A stretch of 64,000 bases of DNA from the NCBI GenBank assembly GCA_018697195.1, contig CM031878.1, forward strand, positions 64,159,732 to 64,223,731. The letters run 5' to 3'. A model generated the notes under the pieces. It saw nothing but the letters and a program-made list of their open reading frames with translations, had not been told where the DNA came from and searched no databases. Positions 35,391 to 47,300 of the stretch are shown in pieces. Origin of the DNA: Certhia americana (lineage: Eukaryota > Chordata > Aves > Passeriformes > Certhiidae). Position 1 is the first letter of the stretch. Each line of letters begins with the position of its first letter. Both the position numbers and the translations under genes were made by a program.

Positions 35391-37433
35391 AAAAATATGT
35401 CTAAGCTTATAATTATGATTTTTTTTTTCCTTTCATTCATAAAATTCTACCAGTAAATGCTGTACAGTGACCTGGAGCATGTCCTTTTCTTTTTTTTTTC
35501 CCGACACAGCAGACTTCAGATTTTTTAGAACAATGCTATTGTATCAGATGATTGAGAAAACAATGACAATTTAATTCTTCATTCTCAGATTTTGCAATAT
35601 TATTATTCTAACTGGAAACTCATTTCTGGCAACCCAGGAGGTATTTTTTCCTCACACTACCAAGCTGGTTTGAGTGAATAAAAGCAGGACTTTGGAACTC
35701 TCTGAACAACAGAAGGCTCCCAGCTGGTAGAAATTGATAGAAATAGATTCTCAGCCAAAACAGGAAGAACAGAAAGAAGACAAAGTTTGGGGGACTATAT
35801 ATTAGTCCCTGCTTAGACTGCTTAGACAACATGCACTACCCATATGTTTGCATAAACAAAGATACATCTGCACAGAGGCATTCAGTCAATATTAACATAA
35901 TCTAGGTAAATGAAAAAAAAAAAAAAAACACAAAACACTTCTGTAATAAAAATAGAATGTTCTGTGATACAACAACTGTCACTGAACATACCCACCTCCT
36001 GAGTTATGCTCCATTTCAAAATAAAATTCAGGATACAGAGGATCAGAATGAATGGGTAAATTGGAACTTCTACAGCACACTGTGATGATGTCCTGACACA
36101 AGAAAAGTCTTGAGTAAAACTTTCTTCTGTTGGACAGCTACATTTTTTGGATTATGTGTTCCTTATATAACTGGGAATATTACACATCAATTACAGATGA
36201 ATAGATGTTAATTAATTATGCTGCAAAGACACTTGATATTTTGGGCCTTGTATATGGGCCTCCAATATTTGTTATACTTTGTTACAGAGTGAACATCTTC
36301 AGTATTTCTCACATAAATAACCAGTGTGCTGTGTATAACATAAACAAAACACCATATCAAGCAGTTGTGTTTGCCACAAACAAGATCTTCCCCTCCATAC
36401 CAGACCTGAACCAAATGTTTATAAAAAGAGCTGATGACATTTTACAACTAATTAATTAACAATTTTTTTTTTATTTTTTTCTTTTTTTTTTTTAGGGTTT
36501 TTTTTCCAAGCTGGAACCAACCTTTTAATTTACATATCAGTCAGTAATTAATACTCCCTAAAGATATAAATTTTATTGAATGAAAACAATGCCATGCTCA
36601 GGTATTATTCTAGAAGGCACTGACTACGGCAACACAAGAAGGACTACCTCAGAAAAACAAAAAACTAGAGGTACAGAAAGTGAATTGATACTCAATTCTC
36701 CATTCATATAGGGTTCTTGATTTTCATGAGAGCTTTTTTGGTCATTTTTGCTAGTTCCTAGAGCAATTGGAATTCTGGTTCTGTTAATACAATAAAAATT
36801 CACTTCACCAACATGATAGAAAATCACTAATACTATATGACTTTTATCACATTACTACCTTTTTCATGGCATTAGAAACTCAGTAGAGGACAGGAAAGTC
36901 ACTGATCCTACAGCAAAGCCCCTAATAAAAAATAGCAGTTACTAGTGTGCTATGAAAGATCTACTTTTTCACAAGACCTAAAGCTTTATTTGTTATATTG
37001 CCTATTTCTGGTCCAGCCATAAATAGCTGATGATTGGAATTTTTTTGTTTGGTTGGTTTTTTTGTTTTTTTTGAGAAATTAGGTTTGGGTTTTTTAAAAA
37101 CCCTTTTTTTAAGTTTAACCCACAATGTACAAAATGAATACCATTATAATGTGGTTATGTTCTTTCTTAATTTAAATATTTTAAGTCTAAAGAAGTAGGG
37201 CCTGATCTAAAGATTGCTTAGACAACTAAAATATTTTAGCTTTGTGGATTCAATCCTTTCATAAATACACAGCAAAGCCAAATGTTTAATAAAGTTCACT
37301 GTGACAGAGCCAAAAAGAGAGGTTCTTATGTGGCTTCAAGTTCCATATTCACATTTATTTCAAAATGACCTTCAAAAGTTATCTAATTTGACATCAGTCA
37401 TAGAGCTTTTTCAAGTAATTTTCCTAATACCTT
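35391..37433. other. AT-rich stretch with homopolymer tracts
   Basis: Contains a 16-base A run (35913-35928), a T-rich tract (36463-36506) and a T/G-rich tract (37028-37110) including the near-palindrome GGGTTTTTTAAAAACCC at 37087-37103. The 84-residue plus frame at 36205-36459 is not recognised. No gene can be supported. Confidence 0.45.
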
Positions 37434-37838
37434 GACTGAGCCTTTGGGGAAGGACTGGGGGGAAGGAAAAAAAAAGGGAATTAATAAGAAATTTGCCTAT
37501 GCTTGAAGCTTCCTCCCCAATTCTCATCCAGAACACATAGGGAAGTCGGCTTCCACGGGAAATCAGCTGGTGTCTTTTAATTAGAGACACGGCGTCACTC
37601 AGTTTGCTCGGAAACAGAACTTTTAATAAGGTAAAAATAACAAATTGGATGCTGTGCATGGTACATGGAGCAATCAGGAGAAAAGCATGGGCCATGGGTC
37701 CTGCAGGGCCTTTTAAACATTTTGGGCAACTGGGGGAACCAGGGTGGGGACTGAGAGAAGTATCCAATGAGAAAAGAATAATTAGGAACCTTAAAATTTA
37801 TGCAGCAAAAATTAACCTATTGTAACTTTTTAATAACA
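37434..37838 (-). mobile_element. Probable solo LTR (minus strand)
   Basis: On the minus strand the block starts TGTTATTAAAAAGTTAC (37838 downwards). It has a TATA-like GTTTAAAAGGCC (plus 37708-37718), then a polyadenylation-like ATTAAA (plus 37576-37581) followed by GACACCAGC and a GC-richer U5-like end. The order and spacing (promoter, about 130 bp, polyadenylation signal, about 140 bp, end) match an LTR. CpG-containing words (GTGACGCCGTGTC, CCGACTTCCC) set it apart from the flanks. Boundaries are estimates and no target duplication is evident. The 118-residue minus frame at 37411-37767 lies inside it and is not a gene. Confidence 0.42.
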
Positions 37839-40834
37839 ACCCAAAACCAAAACAGTGGGAAACCAGGAGTGATTTGTTCTCTTAGGACCAAAAATGGTTT
37901 TCCCAGGGTTTAGATTTGAGACCACTCTCCTTCTTCACCAAACTGACCCCAATATATGCTAATGTAAATTTATTACTATCTGAATTAATTTTGTTAAAAC
38001 TAGAACAGAGTTTTCTTTTTGGTTAAATCTGGGTTAATTTTCATCATTCAAAACAACCTATTACGAAAAATATCTAGAGAATTCACTGACATATTTTCCA
38101 GCTTAAAACTTTTTAAAAGATATTAAGTCCATCTGTTGTAACATACTGAGAAGTAAGTAATATACAAAAAATATTCAATATCAAAATATTGAGAAATGAG
38201 TAATATATACAAGTGAAAATATGGAACTGATATTATTATCTAGAACCACAACTACAGCATCAATACTTTGATTTATAACATTCAAAATTGAAAATAAACT
38301 GCAATCAACATACAAAATATTTACATATACAAATATTCAATCTCTGTGCATAAGTTGTTTGGTAACAAGTAGATACACTTTGGTGTCAAGACATTGACAA
38401 TAAAGATTTTTCTTACAGAGTGGATACTTAGCCTCTTGCAGAATTATTTAGCCATTAAAAAAATTATGGACTTTGAAAGACACAAATCTGATCCAGAATA
38501 AAAATTCCCCTGCCATTTTCAGGAGAAATGCTGTGCTTCTGGAGCAATACTCTCAGACCTCAATGATTTGTTGACAGTATTCTCTCTATCTCAGAGCACT
38601 GTCAATATACAATTTATTAACTCTCAAAGGAGAAGACAGTTTGAAGTGTCATAAGTCTCAAGCTTTGCATTGTGTGTTAATTAGTTCATATTTATGCAGC
38701 TATAGGAATCAAGCTGGCTTCTGGTCACAATTACCAGCTTTTTTTATCTTGAAGTCATGGGTATGAATCATACTGGAACACTTCCTGCAAAGTTCTGCAG
38801 AGGAAAAAAAATGTTGCCTACCCATTTGTCACCACAAATCACTTAGAAAGACATTGTTCATTAGCATTCCAGACGTAGACTAGCTTCAGATTGGTAATTA
38901 TTTGATATTCTAGTATTAATTTTTCAACTGAAATTTCAATACAGCAGTTTGTTTAGTTGATAATTGATATTATCCTATCATTTTAGGATTGCAAATCTAA
39001 CTGAGCATTTCCTTTGGAAACATTAGGTGCCTAAGCTTGAAAGGAATGGTTTGTACATTTCACTCAAGTCAGTGATTAATTACCCACTATTAATAGAAAT
39101 CCTGATTTGAATTCTGTATTTTGCTTATTTAGTTTGGCAAGAACATTGCACAAAAATGCAAATGTGTGTTTTCCCTGACAGTGGTGTTCTAATCCCAGGA
39201 GTCCCAAAGTGCATTGTGAAATGCAGTCAATCATGAGGTGGTCCAACAAATACTTAGAGATGGTCCTTGGCCTTCTCATTGCACTGTTGAGAGTGAAATG
39301 TTCAGAAAGGCTCAGACCTGTATGGACAATCTCACGAATAATCACAGAACGCTTTTTTACCCAGAACATATGAGTAAAGAACCACACTATCTAGACAAGA
39401 TGACCAGTTCCTAACACCAGATATATATTCTTTCTAGAATCTATGGTATTTTGATTAAAAATACCATATCCCTTGTTTGGTGATCAAATATTACAGATTT
39501 CAAAAGAAAGTAACATTGTTGTGCAAACAGTAACAGACAAAACTACCCAACCCTCCCCAACAATATCAGTCCCTCCAGTGCTGTAGTCTGTAGAGCATCT
39601 TTGAAGCTTATTTTTCAAAACTGACTACTTGTTGACATATATCTAAATGTGACCTGTTTCATTAAGCTAAGCAAGAATGAGAACAGCACACAGTGAAAAA
39701 TACCAGTACTTTCCAATATAATTACATACATATGTATGTGAGAATATAAACATATACTTGTTGCTACAGGCATCAGATAAAAAGCTACCAAAATAGTATT
39801 AAGTATGCCATTAAATACAGACTCTACCACTCAAGTACATAAAAATAAAAAGGATGAAGAAATAGAAGCCAATTACATAAGCTGAATGGAACTAATTGTA
39901 AGTTACTACTCTGTACTGCATATTTGACAAATATCAATGTGTAAATTCTCCAATTAACTTTCTGGTATACAAACCCCCCACTGGTTTTGTGTGGTTTTTT
40001 TCCCTGTTTTTCTTCCAGACATCAGGGTTTTCCCTCTATTTTCATGTCATGCAAAGATTTTCCAACATCAACAATTAGTAGGCAATAGTTTTACCATGTT
40101 CTAATTTGTAAATCCATAGGTAAAAAAATACTTTTAGTTTCAAAAAATCTGATATAAAAATATGAGATTCTTTTTGTAAGGTTATCCTGTTTGTAAGGTT
40201 ATATGTTGCAAAAAAATGTCCTTTACCATGGCCAGCTCCCTCATCTAAACCTGAAAACCCCCCATTTTTCTCTCAGAAAATCAGCAGTTCTCTGTAACAG
40301 TAGTTGGTCTCTTCCCTGTAGGTACTTTCTGAGACCATAGTGTTGTCTGGAACCAACAGATAAAAATTATAGTCCTGCTGCAGCAATACTTAGGCAAACA
40401 TCACCTCCAGAAACTGCAGCATAGTTTTCAGAAATAACAAGTCAGTTGGGTATAAATTGCCACATTTTTTTGTAGTGTAAATAAAGTCACAAGTTAATTC
40501 TAAGGCTTTGCATATCCCAAAGATTTGTGCTCCTAATGCACTCCTTTCTGCTGCTACAGACACTTGAGCTATCGCCAGCCAATATACCTGATTTTAAAAT
40601 ATGTTTGAAAACATGCCTGTATGACCAAAGAGAGATTTCTGTGGCTTATCTAAAGTGTTGTGGAGGAAGAAAATACCTCTCCTAGCAGAAAAATTTCTCT
40701 GTGAATTTATCCAATAGATGAGGCCATAAATTGTAACAGAAATGTTTGCTGAAGCATTCTTTAGCAAAAGCATTGCTTTAGCTTCTCCACCACCAGAAGA
40801 GAATGAAAAATAAACTACAAAGTAGAAATTTCTG

Positions 40835-40837
<3 letters not shown>
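37839..40837. other. Gene-free AT-rich stretch
   Basis: No recognised element. The block 39100-39400 is slightly more complex, with a 103-residue minus frame (39076-39387) lacking known motifs. Nothing else can be supported. Confidence 0.45.
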
Positions 40838-40895
<58 letters not shown>

Positions 40896-40905
40896 NNNNN
40901 NNNNN

Positions 40906-40952
<47 letters not shown>

Positions 40953-40960
40953 ACAGTAGC
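40838..40960. repeat. (TAG)n microsatellite containing an assembly gap
   Basis: Perfect TAG/GTA units on both sides of ten N bases (40896-40905). The right end degrades to AACAGTAGCAGTACTAG. Phase is preserved across the gap: the left side ends ...TAGTA and the right side starts TAG, which needs a missing length of 1 modulo 3, and ten fits. The true array length is unknown. The poly-Val and poly-Thr frames over it are artefacts. Confidence 0.97.
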
Positions 40961-41038
40961 AGTACTAGTCCTGATCACCTCAATAAAAGATAAGATGACA
41001 AAAAAAACCCAACAATGCAAATATTTCTCATTTTCATG

Positions 41039-41187
41039 ATCATAGAATCAGAGAATCATAGAATCTCCTGAGTTGGAAGGGACCCATCAGGATCATTGAG
41101 TCTGTCCCCTGGCCCTGCAAAGCTCTGTCTCCAAGAGTTGCACCACAAAGCTGAGAGCATTGTCCAAAGGCACCTTGAACTCTGGAA
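41039..41187 (-). mobile_element. CR1 LINE 3' terminal fragment
   Basis: The left end has ATAGAATCAGAGAATCATAG, the complement of the terminal ATTCTATG-type repeats. It is followed by CTGAGTTGGAAGGGACCCAT, CAGGATCATTGAGT, CCTGGCCCTGCA and AGAGCATTGTCCAAAGGC, which are standard words of a bird CR1 3' UTR read in antisense. About 150 bp long, 5'-truncated. It resembles the 3' end at 20.5 kb (GGAGTTGGATTCAAT there, ATCATTGAGTCTGTCCCCTGG in complement here), so both may belong to related subfamilies. Confidence 0.9.
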
Positions 41188-42944
41188 TGGAAAAGTGACT
41201 TCATGACTAAAAAGTCAATGAATCTTCGAAAGGTAAAATGAAAATAGCATGGTTTTCAGGAACAAAGGTCTTGTCAAACAGGTTGATGGTCTTTCTTGAC
41301 TAGGTTATAAACAATGCAAATATAAGTAATTCTGTTATTATTGTGTATCTGCACTTCTTCATTACATATGGCATGAGATTATGATTATAAAAGCTTGCCT
41401 TGTAAGAAATTAGTAGACAACCTAGAAAGTTAATTCAGAGATATTTAGAAAGTTGCCAACAATGTATTCTGATAATTTTCTAACAGCAGAGATGGATTTT
41501 TGGTCAGAATTCATTTTTATAAATCAGTTAAATGTAAAGAATATTTTTTCAACCTACATGTTAGGGATTGTGAAGAATAAAAGTAGCTTGTGCAACAGAA
41601 TTGTTTCTTTAACCTGAAGACATTGATGGACTACTAAATGTTATTTAATGTTTTTTATTATCTGATGACCAAGAGTAACACAGCTTTGGTTATATATGAA
41701 GAGTTATTTGATTTAAGAGACATTGTCTGGTCTCTTAAAATGGTGAGATATTACTCACCCAGAGTTTTGTCCTCAGGTTTACAATAATCACTGAAAGTAT
41801 AATTGAATGATAATGGAATGGCCCCAAGTATTAGGAAAATAACGCATTTTTTAAAACTCTGAACTATGTGAGCTATCAAAGGAAAAGGGAATCAATATTC
41901 CCCTTTAATGACCTACACATGAAAAAAAAAAGTTAAAATTTTTGTGCTTTTCAAGACCTTCTTATTAAAACCACAAAATAACATTATCATATGCTGGAAG
42001 GGAAATTAAAGAAATCTTCTCTAGAGAAGTTTCAAAATTTAATGGAGTATCTTACTATTCAGTTAAATTACACACTCAAAAAACTTTCCAAAATATATGA
42101 TGACTTCATTCAACTTAACATTTCCAAAATAAAGTTTGATATATCTCTTAGAGCTAATCTGAAGGTCCTTCAGAAGAAAATGAAATGTTGGTTCTGTGTG
42201 ACAACAGAGATAGATACCAAAACAGAACAGAACTTTCTCGTAATGGACTTCCACATTTCATCCCTTTCTTCTGAAGTGGCCTGACTGGACCAACTACACT
42301 GACACATACTGGTTCCAAATTTCTAATTTCAGCTGCACAACAGCGAATTTAAAGAAAGAAAACTCCATAACAAGGATACTGAAAATGGTCTTTGTTTCTG
42401 AAGATTGGGGTACATTGCTGTCGAGATACAGGTTGAGAAGGAATCTCTCTGCTATATCATGTTTCCAAATTTTACTTGGAGCATCACTTGGATCAGGAAG
42501 AGGTCAATACAATCAGTCTTGGACAACTGCTGTGACCATGTCTTTGCAAAACATAATCTTTGCTCTTTTTTTGTTTTGCTTTTTTTTTGTCTTTAACTCC
42601 CAAAGTCCCTTTTTGATAGTACTAATATCTTGTGTCACTAAAATCTTTAGAGACATAATTGAGAATTCTGCTAATAAGATGTGGAGATAAGTTACAGTCT
42701 AAGGGGGAAGCCCTATGAAATATACCGCCTTAATTCCCTAATTCCATTAAATATATAAACTTGAAACATTCACATAAAAATAATAAAAGTCAGATTCCAG
42801 ATTTAATTGTTAATAAGAAAAGGGAAAAGGATGCAACAACTGCTATATGAAGTATGTGCTATATATACTATATGAAGTATACTCGATTCTTTGCCACTTA
42901 ATTTCTAAATAAATGTGCATTCAATTAAAATTCTTTAAATATGG
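41188..42944. other. AT-rich stretch upstream of an RTE-like fossil
   Basis: Two open frames (41991-42284, 97 residues; 42385-42690, 101 residues, overlapped by 42405-42596) show no recognised motif. They lie in the position where the upstream part of a LINE ORF would be, but I see no endonuclease or early reverse transcriptase signature. Confidence 0.4.
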
Positions 42945-43290
42945 TAATTCACTATCCTAAATTAAATATGAGCAAGAAGCAGCAGTTCCAACAACAAAAG
43001 GAACAGCAGAGAGGTTTAACATTGTAAAGGAGCTCAGCATGTCTGTGTTATGCCACTGCATCTGTTCAGGCTTTATACTGAAATGGTAATGCACATTTAT
43101 CTTGAGGGTTACAATACAGGAATTCAAATTAGAGGAAGAAAATTCTGTAATATCAGGCATGCTGCTGATGTTGTCCTTATCACTGAGCCTGAAGAATCAC
43201 TTTGCAAGCCAGTAATGAGAGTGGCTGCAGCTAGTTCAGTGTGAGACTACCTAGGAATGCAAAAAAGACAGGGAAGTGATACAGAGGACT
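42945..43290 (+). pseudogene. Decayed RTE/BovB-like LINE reverse transcriptase fragment
   Basis: Conceptual translation in changing frames gives, in order: EQEAAV..TKGTAERFNIVK (about 42969-43028), a frame shift near 43050, then PLHLFRLYTEMVM (from 43053), GIQIRGR...NIRHAADV (about 43116-43172), TEPEES and finally LGMQKRQ after a stop at 43242. RTE/BovB-type reverse transcriptases have the same order: GQEA.V.T..GT...F.IGKGVRQGC, SP.LFNLY.E..M, GI.I.GR..NLRYADD, ESEEEL, L.IQKTK. The catalytic YADD is HAAD here, and a stop and frameshifts are present, so it is dead. It is not CR1, whose motif context (CTLSKFADD) differs. The start and end are approximate. Confidence 0.72.
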
Positions 43291-43739
43291 GGAAAGCAAA
43301 ATATTACAAAAATAACTCAAAAAAAAAGATCAGGAAGTCAGACAAATAAAGAGTCTTTACAAGGTTTTCATTGTAGAAATATGAAATTGAACTATGCCTA
43401 GAAGATTTTAGATGAGCTATGGAATAAATAAACAAAATAAGTCTGGGAAGAAAATTGAACCGTTTTTTATTCCTGATGACATGTCTAATCTGACAGCAAG
43501 AAGTAAGTCATGGTTATAACCTTCATTTTCACTTTTATTTTACTCTCCTGATTTATATTATTACAATATATGAGCAATCTTCTATTCTTTAAGCATATTT
43601 TGTTTATTTGCTTGAATGTATTTTATGACAAAAGTATTTGTGTGGAAGGATGATATTTTTCCCAGAATTTTAGTGAAATCTCAACTGATAGATAAAAAGC
43701 ATAGCAAGTATATTTGTATGTTTTACAAACCATACTTTA
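43291..43739. other. AT-rich spacer
   Basis: Lies between the RTE-like fossil and a minus-strand LTR. No recognised feature. Confidence 0.4.
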
Positions 43740-44376
43740 TTTCTTGTTTAGGGAAAATTTGGGAAGGAAATTCCAAGAGGGGTCCCTCTAGAAAGCAAAT
43801 CCAAACTGCCCCTCCCCCAACTGGTTTGGGAAAAAAATATTTCCTTGGAGGAAACTGAAAAAAAAATATTTATTTAACAAGCAAAACACTTCCAGTACAA
43901 CAAATGAACAATACTAAACAACAAAACCTCTCACTGTTCCAAAGAGATGATGAACTCAGAAATTCTCTTCCATGAGGTGCAGCTTGGCTCACTCAGTTTT
44001 CATTCCCTCTGGTGCTGAGAAATGCCAGGGCCAGGCCAGGCCCAGTTGGCCACAGGTGTGAGCTCCTGGTGCTCTGCTGGATTTTAGTCCAGAGCAGTTC
44101 CAAGAAAAAGGAAAAAAACCCCACAGTCTGGAGACCTCTGCTTCAGCTAGGCAAAAACTGACAAAAAGCAAAGGAGAGCTCTCTCCCACCATCCACACAG
44201 ACAACACAGACTGTGTGTGAAGGGAAGCTGAAAACTCTTATCTTTATGTTTTGAAAACAACCACCTCAGGCATTACACCACTTCTTCTTCACTCTCAGAT
44301 CCAGTTTTAAAGGTGCAAAATCTATTTCTGAGCTAAACAAACGAATGGGGATACAATTCAGCATCAACCCAGGACA
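43740..44376 (-). mobile_element. ERVL-like solo LTR (minus strand), older copy
   Basis: On the minus strand it starts TGTCCTGGGTTGATGCTG (44376 downwards) and ends with a worn CCCTAAACAAGAAA. The terminal 140 bp align with the end of the LTR at 56056-56677. Shared words are TTAAATAAA, a G-rich patch, TTTGCTYTCT, AGGGACCCCT and CCCTAAACMAG. This copy has lost most CpG and the G-run structure, so it is older. The polyadenylation signal AATAAA is on the minus strand at about 43874-43879. No matching target duplication is seen (boundary decayed). About 637 bp, no internal retroviral genes. Confidence 0.78.
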
Positions 44377-47300
44377 AAAGAAAAAAAATTATATAGATAA
44401 AATGATATATAGATACTATGTTAGCTGAAAACTACTACCAAGTAATTAGCACACCTGAAGAACTTGCATTCATTCAAACTCCACTTATGGAATACAGAAC
44501 TTCCAAGACAACGGATAATAAAATGTCCATTTTTAGAAAATACACCATAGTCTCGTATTTTGACTATTTGAAATAAATTGAAAAGATAAGGGTAACAAAA
44601 ACGTTCTGGACACATAGAAAGAGAAAGAAGAAAAGCTAGCAGAGGTAAAAGTACAGGCTATACCAAAGTAAATTAGGCAAGCATTTGTTACTGAGAAGTA
44701 AAGCAAAGTCAGTAATCCAAAATTGATACAAATCCATGAAATGCTGACTTCTGCAGAAACACCTGCAGAACCTGCCTGCAAACCTATAGGCTGCGTTACC
44801 TGGAGGAAAAGAAGAATTTTGCTTATTTTTTCAGACTAATAGAGTTTTATAAGTAAATAAATATTGAAAATTATTTCAGGAAACTATTTCATACTTCTAC
44901 AGCAGAGTCTTTTGAAGATAGGGTGCTTAGAATATAAGTCTAATGAAAAACAATCAAGATCAGAACTATAGTTTCTCTTGCTCCAATTCTACCTCAAAGG
45001 GGATGCCTTTATGTGGTGGCTATACACACTACAAAAATCTCATGAAAATCAGGTACTTAGAAATGAAAACCATCATTTCCTGACAAAAAATCTGGAATTA
45101 CTAGACTTGAGTTTTTTAGACATTTTTCTTTCTCTGAGTTAAAATTATTACATTTTTAGAAATTTTTATACATAGGGTATGTATGCTCCTAGATTATAGC
45201 CTGTGCTAATTATGTCTCCAAACTGGGAAAAAACCCAAAAAACCCAACCAACTAAAGGGAAAAAAACCTCTAGAACAGGAAATTTAATTCTAAAAGTAAT
45301 TTTCTATAAATATTCAACACAGTAGTCATTCAACATCATTTTGTTTGACACAATGGCAATTAAGTACATCATGCAGTTTACTAAGTGCCAGTAATAATAT
45401 TTGATTGTAATTTAAGGGTAATTTGAACAAATAGCATAACCACATGATGCAAGATAATTACAAAATAATAGAATGGGATGATGCAAAATAAGAACTGACA
45501 GGGAATTTCACCTTCCTCCAAATTAGCTCTATTCCAAGTTCAGTTTTAAATTACGTTATATTTAAATCCTTATTTGCACACCTGTTTCAAATAGGACCTG
45601 GAGGCTGCAGTGAAAATAATCAAATCAATTTTCTCTCCAGTCTCACTTTTGGTGACACACTAATATTCTCTTAAAAATATGCCATGCATTTTGAACATGT
45701 ATTCATACCTATTGCCATGTAAAGCTTAAAATATACACGCAACCATAGTTCTGCATAGAATTTTAGAAGTTCACTGGATCTTTTGTTCTTACAAAAGCTG
45801 CTACATTTTTATGTTTATTTAAATATTCATGCCAGTCTCTAAACAGGAGAATATCTTTCATTCATGTGCAGTCAGGATAATTGGATAGCTGCATTAGTAA
45901 GCTTTCATCTTTCTCCTTATATTTGCAAGTATGTATGTGCACACATATGCTTTGTGCAAGTAAATCTTTAATAGGGATGTGTGTAAAGATATGCATCTAT
46001 ACATATTTGTGTTCTTAGGTAGGTAGAATATAATAAACAAAACATTTGGCCATGAAAGCAATGGTCTAAAAACAACTTTTATTTAAGGAGTTGTTTCAAA
46101 GATAGCCCAAGTGAGAAAACTCATAAAACTAATAAGACAAGAATCATCCATATTTCTGACCAGGTTGTATTTTAGGTTTTTCTTTAATACAGAGCTATAT
46201 GAGCTAGAATAAGTTTATCTAGAACAGTATCCGTCACTGTGAACATTTATTCTCTCTCATATTAATGGCAGGTCACTATTATCAGTAGGACAAGGCCTAA
46301 AGCTACATCTGAAATCACAGCACATCTGAAATATTCTTTTCACTTTGCTAAGGCAGGTTCAAGATTTTGGATCATGGGCTGTTTATTATCTCATGTTCTT
46401 TGGGATTAAATATATGTGATTTTTAACATACGTTGCTGAGAAGGAACTGTGGATGCTGAATTTGATTGGTTCCACATGGAACTTGAAATGAATGAACAGG
46501 CTAAGTTTCTATATGACATATATAAATACTCAACATGCCATCTGACAAGTGTGGGTAAACCAGTCAAGAACCTTTTGTGAAGAGATGGAAATACTGAGGG
46601 GCACATCACCTTTTCCACAGGATTGATTTTTTCCATGTTCCTCCTTTAGCAAAATTTGAAAGGCTTTGTGCTGAGAATGTCTCCAAAGAAACCAGTACGT
46701 TTTAATGTAAAATATCCTCCTCAAGGAATAAACTCTCTTTTTTTTCATTTTTTCTTTTTTTTTTTTTTTTTTTTCTTTTTTTTTTTTTTTTGTTTTTTTA
46801 TTAAAGATAAATATATTATCTTAACATGAAATGTCTATCTCTTTCTCCTTTGAGGGGAAAAAAGAAAGAACTTTAATATAGTCCAATTCATCAGTCTGAT
46901 TTTTTCCTACTCTAGGTTATTTCTCCTTGATATTCTCTTTAGTTGCTGAGTTTTTAAAGCAGTGTTTCATACATCCAAGTAGCACAAAATATTTAGCTGT
47001 TACCTTATATTTGTATTCATTAGATGTTTATATGACTTTTTCATTGCTCAGCATTTTTGAACCCATGAGAGGATGGCTTGTATTGTCCTAGATACAAATG
47101 TAGAAATACTTTATCCTGAAATGAGTATTTTTTCTGCACAAATTCAGGTGAAGAACCAAAAAGTCAGTGTAAATAAGTTGTTATTTTTCTAGACAGCTTT
47201 TATCTAGAAAACTCTTATTCTATTAGTTTTCCCCTTTTATGAAACAACACAAGTAATTTTCAACCTATTTTAAAGGTTTCTAATACTAATGCTAGAAGAA

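Noticed and set aside
40778..41039. Poly-Thr and poly-Val open frames
   Set aside because: Translation of the TAG microsatellite through a run of N.
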